A DNA stretch of 5,688 nucleotides, from the NCBI GenBank assembly GCA_036401335.1, contig DASWVC010000366.1, positions 1 through 5,688 on the forward strand, given 5' to 3'. The DNA is from DASWVC01 sp036401335. GTDB lineage: Bacteria > Verrucomicrobiota > Verrucomicrobiia > Chthoniobacterales > JAFAMB01. The position numbers were made by a program, and so were the translations under genes. The notes below the pieces were generated by a model. The model was not told the origin of the DNA, searched no databases, and was given only the letters and a program-made list of their open reading frames with translations. Shown here in pieces: positions 1-3,475 of this stretch. The stretch's first letter is position 1. The number at the start of each line of letters is the position of its first letter.

Positions 1-18
1 GCCCCTGCCAAAGCGGAA

Positions 19-228
19 TCAACCCTCCGGTTCGTTGTGTCCCGTCGAGGCGCTCCAAAGGCAGAGCTGAACGAAGACTTTGGCCAACGGGGCACGATGG
101 GTGGTAGGTTCCCCTTCAAGACGCATGGCCAGCACGTCGCCAGGCTCCAGGGTCACGAAGATGCGTTTTCCGGTATGGAGGAAGGATGCCGTTCCTTGGC
201 GACTGATCGGTTTGTTCAGGTTGCGCAT
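19..228 (-). CDS. Small hypothetical protein, 69 aa
   Basis: I do not recognise a named family. The reading frame looks genuinely coding: third positions are strongly G/C, matching the trb genes, and the protein has a plausible folded core. That core is a basic N-terminus (MRNLNKPISRQG), then alternating hydrophobic strands around residues 15-55 with the motif RIFVTLEPGDVLAMRLEG, then LAKVFVQLCLW and a short polar tail (STGHNEPEG). It looks like a small, mainly beta, soluble protein with no signal peptide or membrane segment. The ATG at 228 has no Shine-Dalgarno site. The frame stays open upstream to a TAA at 262-264 without an ATG, GTG or TTG. A better ribosome site (AGGGGAAGGG) precedes an ATG at 274-272, but that ATG is one nucleotide out of frame, so the 5' end may be frameshifted or the start may be wrong. 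It is divergent from the helix-turn-helix gene at 539. No function is assigned. Confidence 0.62.
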   Translation of the reverse strand: MRNLNKPISRQGTASFLHTGKRIFVTLEPGDVLAMRLEGEPTTHRAPLAKVFVQLCLWSASTGHNEPEG

Positions 229-294
229 CGGCGAGATACGGAGGCGTGTTCTCGGAGCCGTTTACGTCTGTCATGCCCTTCCCCTGCGGACATT

Positions 295-330
295 CCTGAG
301 CTGTTGGCACGGGGCATGTGGTTGCTCAGG
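295..330. repeat. Inverted repeat, 7 bp arms, 22 nt spacer
   Basis: CCTGAGC (295-301) is the exact reverse complement of GCTCAGG (324-330). It lies just upstream of the - strand gene, in what would be its leader or promoter, and directly abuts the inverted repeat at 331-351. It could be a hairpin in the - strand leader or a spaced operator. The arms are short enough that chance is not excluded. Confidence 0.4.
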
Positions 331-351
331 GTTATGAACACTCGCCATAAC
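331..351. promoter_or_regulatory. Operator-like dyad, GTTATG-N9-CATAAC
   Basis: GTTATG (331-336) and CATAAC (346-351) form a perfect 6 bp dyad with a 9 bp spacer. The half-sites are 15 bp apart from start to start, close to one and a half helical turns. It is A/T-rich at its arms within GC-rich DNA and sits in the gap between the - strand gene and the + strand gene at 539, a usual place for a repressor site. The role is inferred from position and symmetry only. Confidence 0.4.
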
Positions 352-426
352 TACGGGTGTACCCGAGGCCGTTACAGACAGCCGCACGTTGAGCACGCCA
401 GTTGGTCGACACCGAAGGTGCACTGA

Positions 427-448
427 CTATAAGAGAAACCTCTTATAG
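427..448. promoter_or_regulatory. Perfect 9 bp palindromic operator over a -10-like TATAAG
   Basis: CTATAAGAG (427-435) and CTCTTATAG (440-448) are exact reverse complements separated by AAAC. Each arm contains TATAAG, which matches five of six bases of a sigma-70 -10 box. The dyad therefore carries a -10-like element on both strands, between two divergent genes (the - strand gene at 19-228 and the + strand gene at 539-823). A regulator binding here could block both directions. A possible -35 for the + strand is TTGGTC at 402-407, but its spacing to TATAAG (20 bp) is too long to be convincing. The symmetry is seen directly; the operator role is inference. Confidence 0.6.
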
Positions 449-449
449 A

Positions 450-479
450 GCAAGCGCCGGCATGACTTATTGCGCTTGC
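450..479. promoter_or_regulatory. Stem-loop, 8 bp GC-rich arms
   Basis: GCAAGCGC (450-457) is exactly complementary in reverse to GCGCTTGC (472-479), with a 14 nt loop. In RNA this would be a stable hairpin in the leader of the helix-turn-helix gene at 539. There is no U-tract after it on the + strand, so it is not a standard intrinsic terminator. It begins two bases after the palindrome at 427-448. It could be a leader structure or a second binding site. Confidence 0.5.
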
Positions 480-485
480 GACTCA

Positions 486-516
486 TCCCGCGTTTTGGTT
501 CATTTTGGGCGCGGGA
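486..516. promoter_or_regulatory. Stem-loop, 7 bp arms, ahead of the 539 start
   Basis: TCCCGCG (486-492) pairs perfectly with CGCGGGA (510-516) around a 17 nt, T/G-rich loop. It ends 22 bases before the ATG at 539, and so could affect translation start or transcript stability of that gene. It is the third inverted repeat in a row within 90 bp. Its presence argues against coding use of the stretch 470-538, although that stretch is open in the same frame. Confidence 0.42.
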
Positions 517-538
517 GCAGGCAGCTGAGAAAGCGGGG

Positions 539-823
539 ATGCCACTCAAACCCACCAGGAACACGCCTAGGAAATACATTCAGTCCGGCCCCGAATTGCG
601 CGCGTGGCGTCAGGCCGTGGGGCTGCGAACGGATGAAATGGCGGAGCTGATCGGGATGGGCCGGCGCAGCGTGATTCGGGCGGAGGCGGCCGCGGTGCCC
701 AGTCCTCGGGTGTTAGAGCGGGTTCACGTGCTGGAAGACCGGCTCCTGGAAGGCAGATTGGACATTAACCCTTTAATCCGTCGGAGGGCGCCGCAGGGCC
801 GCGCCAAAACCCGGGAAAGTTGA
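539..823 (+). CDS. XRE-like helix-turn-helix protein, 94 aa
   Basis: A small basic protein with one probable helix-turn-helix at about residues 19-50: LRAWRQAVGLRTDEMAELIG, followed by MGRRSVIRAE. This fits the XRE/Cro-type pattern of a first helix with W/R, a turn glycine, a second helix with conserved Met/Ala, and a recognition helix. The usual WE of the third helix is replaced by RAE, so the match is imperfect. The C-terminus (residues 55-94) has a leucine-rich helix (VLERVHVLEDRLLEG) that could dimerise, then a basic tail. The ATG at 539 is chosen over an in-frame ATG at 470. The purine-rich GAGAAAGCGGGG lies just before 539, and 450-516 is taken up by hairpins. It is probably a DNA-binding regulator, perhaps autoregulated through the palindrome at 427-448. 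It differs clearly from the two tandem genes at 1021-1513. Confidence 0.68.
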   Translation: MPLKPTRNTPRKYIQSGPELRAWRQAVGLRTDEMAELIGMGRRSVIRAEAAAVPSPRVLERVHVLEDRLLEGRLDINPLIRRRAPQGRAKTRES

Positions 824-1020
824 GCCAATTCTGAGGCGAAACGCCAAAAACGTTGGGCCAAACTGCGCGTTGAAAACGCCCCATGGGGATGGCACGTTAG
901 GGTGCCGTGCGGCAGTGCGAGCACATTAATGGCTAAGGGGTTTTGGTGGGTGTGGTGGTCTAGATCTACTCACGTTTTCCATTGTCACCGGCAAGTGTCC
1001 TATGACATACGGGTTTGGCG
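824..1020. other. Non-coding gap with clustered short palindromes
   Basis: I see no credible gene in this 197 bp stretch. It contains a run of short dyads: GGCG/CGCC at 835-845, TTGG/CCAA at 853-861, GCGTT/AACGC at 867-879, the perfect palindrome CCCCATGGGG at 879-888, GGCAC/GTGCC at 891-906, and TAGATCTA at 961-968. A near-repeat links GTTGAGCCAA (819-828) with GTTGGGCCAA (852-861). TGTC-N4-GACA at 996-1007 lies 14 bp before the start at 1021 and could be an operator or part of the promoter of the tandem regulator genes. TTGTCA at 982-987 resembles a -35 box, but I find no well-spaced -10. Function is unknown. Confidence 0.4.
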
Positions 1021-1275
1021 ATGATTGAACGACCGCTGCTCCCAGCTGTGGAAAAACTGCTGGAATGGCGCCAGCGCAACGGCCTGCGCCAAGCGCAGGT
1101 GCATCGGGCCATGCATAGGCATGGGTTTCCCGTGGCGTTGAGCACGTTGCAAAAATGGGAAACTGGGGAGCGCAAACCGACGCGGATCAGCGCACTTGCC
1201 CCCGCCAAGTTTTTGGAAAAACACCCTGTGGTTAGCGTGGTGAGCCGACCCTCCCCCACGGACGCTGATGAGTGA
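1021..1275 (+). CDS. Small XRE-like regulator, first of a tandem pair (84 aa)
   Basis: A compact helix-turn-helix protein. Residues 9-22 (AVEKLLEWRQRNGL) form the first helix. Residues 24-34 are the second, and residues 38-53 (VALSTLQKWETGERKP) contain the recognition helix and the WExGxRKP signature of XRE/Cro-type domains. Two or three extra residues around GFP (35-37) lengthen the turn compared with classical XRE domains. A short tail (FLEKHPVVSVV and onward) ends in an acidic DADE. The ATG at 1021 is preferred to the in-frame TTG at 1015 because it aligns gap-free with the start of the next gene. The ribosome site is weak. It overlaps the following paralogue by 8 bp, so the two are probably translated together. 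It is likely a DNA-binding regulator of the adjoining transfer region or of its own promoter; the target is not known. Confidence 0.78.
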   Translation: MIERPLLPAVEKLLEWRQRNGLRQAQVHRAMHRHGFPVALSTLQKWETGERKPTRISALAPAKFLEKHPVVSVVSRPSPTDADE

Positions 1276-1513
1276 CCGAGAACTCCCGCCGGTCGTAGAA
1301 GCACTCCTGGAGTGGCGGAAACGGAACGGGTTGAGCCAGGAAGCGGCGGTGAGGGTCATGGCCACGTACGGTTACCCCGTCACGGTGGCGTCCCTGGCCC
1401 AATGGGAAAAGGGGAACCGGAAACCCAGCGTTCTTGCCGCAATCGCGATCATGGGATTTTTGCAAAAATACCCCGTCGTGCCGCCCAGCGCTCCCCCGTA
1501 CCCGCTGGGGTAA
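1268..1513 (+). CDS. Small XRE-like regulator, second of a tandem pair (81 aa)
   Basis: A paralogue of the preceding gene. Aligned without gaps from both ATGs, I count about 36 identities in the first 71 residues (roughly half). Shared features are LLEWRxRNGLxQ (residues 13-24), a Gly-x-Pro-Val at 35-38, the WExGxRKP signature (46-53) and FLxKxPVV (64-71). The putative recognition helix differs (VTVASLAQWEKG here, VALSTLQKWETG in the first gene), which suggests different or asymmetric DNA sites, or a heterodimer. The C-terminus is proline-rich (PPSAPPYPLG). The start codon lies inside the end of the upstream gene and has no strong ribosome site, which fits translational coupling. The stop is TAA. 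It lies 212 bp upstream of trbB on the same strand and is a natural candidate for a regulator of the trb operon, by position only. Confidence 0.78.
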   Translation: MSDRELPPVVEALLEWRKRNGLSQEAAVRVMATYGYPVTVASLAQWEKGNRKPSVLAAIAIMGFLQKYPVVPPSAPPYPLG

Positions 1514-1675
1514 CGCCTGCAACGGCGAAAAGCGGACGCGGCTGCTCTAAAACGCGTGCTGCTTTTTCTAAGCATTCTAACGGAATACAGCGGCTAAAAG
1601 CGGCACCATTTCCGGGGTGGCTAAAATGAAAGAAGTTTGGTTCTTTTTGCAGGTTACGAAAAATTCGGCTTGATC

Positions 1676-1687
1676 TGTATCGATACA
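1676..1687. promoter_or_regulatory. 12 bp perfect palindrome, candidate trb operator
   Basis: TGTATCGATACA reads the same on both strands. It lies 38 bp before the trbB start codon, where a repressor would cover a promoter or block early elongation. It is the strongest short symmetrical element in the gap between the tandem regulators and trbB. Binding by one of the upstream helix-turn-helix proteins is an inference. Confidence 0.45.
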
Positions 1688-1714
1688 TCCGTCAAAACGC
1701 GTGTTCAAACGCAC

Positions 1715-1719
1715 AAGGA
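1715..1719 (+). promoter_or_regulatory. Ribosome binding site of trbB
   Basis: AAGGA lies 6 nt ahead of the ATG at 1726 and fixes that start. The two other nearby trb starts with strong sites are trbD and trbE; trbC lacks one. Confidence 0.7.
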
Positions 1720-1725
1720 AACGGG

Positions 1726-2691
1726 ATGACACAGCCGCTAGAGGGAGCCAGTGAAGGGCAGCGAAGGGAGCTAAAAAAATTGCGGTTGGACCTCGGGCCG
1801 ACCGTGCTGGACGCCTTGGAAGACCCGCAAACGGTGGAGGTCATGCTCAACGCCGACGGGCGGTTGTGGCAGGAGCGGTTGGGCGAAGGCATGCGCGAGG
1901 TCGGGCGCATGGACCCGTGGCAGGCCGAGGCATTGATCCGCGGCGTGGCGGCCTGCCTGAAAACCACCGTCACCTGGGAGCGCCCGCTGATCGAGGGCGA
2001 ATTGCCCTTGGACGGGTCCCGGTTTGCGGCCCAACTGCCGCCGGTGGTGTCCAGCCCCACGTTTGCGATTCGGAAAAGGGCCAGCTCGGTTTATACCTTG
2101 GATGAGTACGTTGCCGCCGGCATCCTGACGCCGGGGCACCGGGCCATTCTGGGCGACGCCATCCGGCAACACCGCAACATCCTGGTTTCCGGTTCCACCG
2201 GGGCGGGCAAAACCACGCTGTTGAACGCCTTGGGGGCCGAAACGAGCCGCCAATGCCCGCACGAGCGCATCGTGATCATCGAGGACACGCTCGAATTGCA
2301 GTGCTCCTCGCCCAATCGGGTGCAGTTTCACACCAGCGCGGAGGTGAGCATGACCAAGCTGCTGCGCACGACGCTGCGCATGCGCCCCGACCGGATCTTG
2401 GTGGGCGAAGTGCGGGGACCCGAGGCGCTTGATTTGCTCATGTCGTGGAACACCGGCCACGAAGGGGGCCTGGCCACCGTGCACGCCAACAACGCCCGCT
2501 CGGCCCTGACGCGCCTGGAGATGCTGGTCAGCATGCACCCCGAGGCCCCGCACCCGATCGCGCCCCTGATCGGCGAGGCCGTTCACCTGATCGTCCACAT
2601 CGCCCGGGCCGACGGGATCGGCCGCCGCGTTCGGGAGGTCCTGGCGGTGGAGGGTCACGGGCCTTCCGGGTACAAGCTCCAACCCCTGTAG
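1726..2691 (+). CDS. trbB: Conjugal transfer ATPase TrbB (VirB11 family)
   Basis: This is a hexameric traffic ATPase on the cytoplasmic face of the type IV secretion channel. It couples ATP hydrolysis to pilus assembly and substrate transfer. The protein has 321 residues, the normal length for TrbB. The N-terminal domain (about 1-125) ends with FAIRKRASSVYTLDEYV. The C-terminal RecA-like domain carries all family motifs: Walker A GSTGAGKTT (156-164), the Asp box RIVIIEDTLEL (181-191), Walker B with DRILVGEVRGPEALDLL (222-238), and the His box GHEGGLATVHANNA (244-257). No transmembrane segment or signal peptide is seen. The ATG at 1726 is preceded by AAGGA. It is the first gene of the trb operon here; trbC follows after an unusually long 156 bp gap. 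No key residue is missing, so it is probably functional. Confidence 0.96.
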   Translation: MTQPLEGASEGQRRELKKLRLDLGPTVLDALEDPQTVEVMLNADGRLWQERLGEGMREVGRMDPWQAEALIRGVAACLKTTVTWERPLIEGELPLDGSRFAAQLPPVVSSPTFAIRKRASSVYTLDEYVAAGILTPGHRAILGDAIRQHRNILVSGSTGAGKTTLLNALGAETSRQCPHERIVIIEDTLELQCSSPNRVQFHTSAEVSMTKLLRTTLRMRPDRILVGEVRGPEALDLLMSWNTGHEGGLATVHANNARSALTRLEMLVSMHPEAPHPIAPLIGEAVHLIVHIARADGIGRRVREVLAVEGHGPSGYKLQPL

Positions 2692-2847
2692 GACACCACC
2701 GTGCCGTTTTCAACCGTCCGCCTGCCCGGCCCCGCTAAAAAACCTTCATTCGATTCGAGTGAGGGTTTCTGGGGCATTTGGAGCAGGCCGTCCCCAGGAA
2801 CATTTTCACCCACCCTGCAGTCAATTCCTCACCAACCAACTCGCACC
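2692..2847 (+). other. trbB-trbC intergenic gap
   Basis: This 156 bp gap is long for neighbouring trb genes, which usually overlap or nearly touch. It is open in the trbC frame from a GTG at 2701, but the predicted residues (proline- and serine-rich) would sit ahead of a clean signal peptide, so I treat it as untranslated. It holds the hairpin at 2740-2768. A poor promoter match (TTGGAG at 2778-2783, CATTTT at 2801-2806, 17 bp apart) is the only hint of an internal promoter. Confidence 0.5.
2740..2768 (+). promoter_or_regulatory. Long mRNA hairpin between trbB and trbC
   Basis: Bases 2740-2751 (AAACCTTCATTC) can pair with 2757-2768 (GAGTGAGGGTTT) to give 12 consecutive pairs, two of them G-U, closing a 5 nt loop (GATTC). 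CCCC at 2730-2733 and GGGG at 2771-2774 could extend the stem beyond an internal loop. No U-tract follows, so it is not a textbook terminator. It could stabilise the downstream mRNA end, act as an RNase processing site, or tune the ratio of pilin to ATPase. Base pairing is seen directly; the role is inferred. Confidence 0.55.
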
Positions 2848-3219
2848 ATGCACAAGAATATCCGTCCGTTAACCCACTTGTTCGCCGTCGGCCTGGCGCT
2901 GCTGGCGTTCGTGCCCCACGCCCACGCCGCCGGCGGCGGCGGCCTGCCGTGGGAAAGCCCGCTCACCAACTTGGCCAATTCGTTTACGGGCCCGGTGCCC
3001 TACGCGATCAGCCTGCTCGGCATCGTGGTCACCGGGGCCACGGTGATTTTCGGCGGCGAACTCGGCTTCTTTGTCCGCGGCCTGTTGGTCCTGGTGTTGG
3101 TCATTGCGATGATCATCGCCGCCAAGAATTTCATGAGCGGCTTGGGCTTGGGTGCCGGCGCGGAAATCGCGGCCATCGAGGAGGTTTACCGTGGCGTTGC
3201 AGCGGGTGCCCATTCATAG
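2848..3219 (+). CDS. trbC: Conjugal transfer pilin TrbC (VirB2 family)
   Basis: This is the precursor of the major subunit of the conjugative pilus. The 123-residue protein begins with a clear signal peptide: basic MHKNIR, hydrophobic core LFAVGLALLAF (11-21), and an AHA cleavage motif near residues 25-27, followed by a glycine run. The mature part has two membrane helices, about 49-68 (GPVPYAISLLGIVVTGATVI) and 75-93 (FVRGLLVLVLVIAMIIAAK), joined by a short GGE-containing turn, the standard VirB2/TrbC hairpin. TrbC of plasmid RP4 is further trimmed and cyclised; whether that occurs here cannot be seen. The ATG at 2848 is chosen because it starts exactly at the signal peptide, although it has no Shine-Dalgarno site. 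A longer GTG start at 2701 is in frame but would bury the signal peptide. The 3' end overlaps trbD by 29 bp. Confidence 0.92.
   Translation: MHKNIRPLTHLFAVGLALLAFVPHAHAAGGGGLPWESPLTNLANSFTGPVPYAISLLGIVVTGATVIFGGELGFFVRGLLVLVLVIAMIIAAKNFMSGLGLGAGAEIAAIEEVYRGVAAGAHS
3178..3184 (+). promoter_or_regulatory. Ribosome binding site of trbD, inside trbC
   Basis: GAGGAGG lies 6 nt before the GTG at 3191 and within the end of trbC. It fixes a GTG start for trbD over the longer upstream reading of the same frame, and implies that trbD translation depends on ribosomes finishing trbC. Confidence 0.75.
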
Positions 3220-3475
3220 GTCGGGAATCCGGCCCCACCTGCTCTTGGGCGGGGACCGGGAGCTGGTGCTGGTCACCGGCCTGATGGCGTTCACGTTGAG
3301 CGTGGCCACCATGGACCCGTTGGCGGCCGCGGCCGGCGTGGCCCTTTGGTTTGCCGCCTTGGGGTGCCTGCGGCTGATGGCCAAAGCCGACCCGCGGTTG
3401 CGGCACGTCTACCTCCGGGCCATGCGCTACCGGCATTATTACCCGGCGCGTTCGACCCCCTGGAGGGACCGCTGA
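3191..3475 (+). CDS. trbD: Conjugal transfer protein TrbD (VirB3 family)
   Basis: A short inner-membrane component of the secretion channel that works next to TrbE/VirB4. Its 94 residues match the family in length and layout. The N-terminus is VPIHRSGIRPHLLLGGDREL (6-25), which carries the typical IHR and GGDRE pattern. Two membrane helices follow, at about 26-40 and 44-60, then LRLMAKADP (60-68) and the C-terminal YYPARSTPWR (83-92), all characteristic of TrbD. The start is the GTG at 3191, with a strong GAGGAGG site in front. An in-frame upstream start at 3152 would add residues read from trbC in another frame and is not favoured. It overlaps trbC by 29 bp, and its TGA stop shares one base with the trbE start (TGATG). 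Confidence 0.94.
   Translation: MALQRVPIHRSGIRPHLLLGGDRELVLVTGLMAFTLSVATMDPLAAAAGVALWFAALGCLRLMAKADPRLRHVYLRAMRYRHYYPARSTPWRDR

Larger units (their letters stand above)
1514..1725 (+). promoter_or_regulatory. Non-coding region upstream of the trb operon
   Basis: This 212 bp region has no convincing gene and is more A/T-rich than its flanks in its second half (about 1620-1690), as expected of promoter DNA. It contains a near-identical 13 bp direct repeat (CGGCGAAAAGCGG at 1523-1535, CGGCTAAAAGCGG at 1591-1603), a 10 bp exact direct repeat AAAACGCGTG (1549-1558 and 1694-1703), three CTAAAA motifs (1547, 1594, 1621), a weak A/T stem AAAGAA/TTCTTT (1629-1646) followed by two more Ts, and a 12 bp palindrome at 1676-1687. 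TTACGA (1654-1659) with TGTATC (1676-1681), 16 bp apart, could be a weak promoter, but I do not trust it strongly. Confidence 0.5.

Noticed and set aside
470..538. N-terminal extension of the 539-823 gene from the ATG at 470
   Set aside because: The stretch is occupied by inverted repeats at 450-516, its residues look unlike a domain start, and a better purine-rich site precedes the ATG at 539.
1312..1629. + strand open frame overlapping the second regulator gene
   Set aside because: It is an out-of-frame reading of 1268-1513; its translation is R/G/P-rich with no domain.
1629..1648. Intrinsic terminator AAAGAA/TTCTTT followed by Ts
   Set aside because: The six-pair stem has a single G-C pair, too weak for a convincing terminator.
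1..1725. CRISPR array, tRNA gene, insertion sequence or attachment site
   Set aside because: I looked for regularly spaced repeats, cloverleaf-like segments, transposase frames and flanking duplications and saw none; the repeats present are short dyads or isolated pairs.
1771..2682. Long - strand open frame (303 codons) opposite trbB
   Set aside because: It mirrors trbB, whose family motifs are complete. High G/C at third positions leaves antisense frames open, and the translation is rich in G, R, H and Q with no domain.
2701..2847. Longer TrbC from the GTG at 2701
   Set aside because: It would place 49 low-complexity residues before a complete signal peptide, which would not work as an export signal in the usual way.
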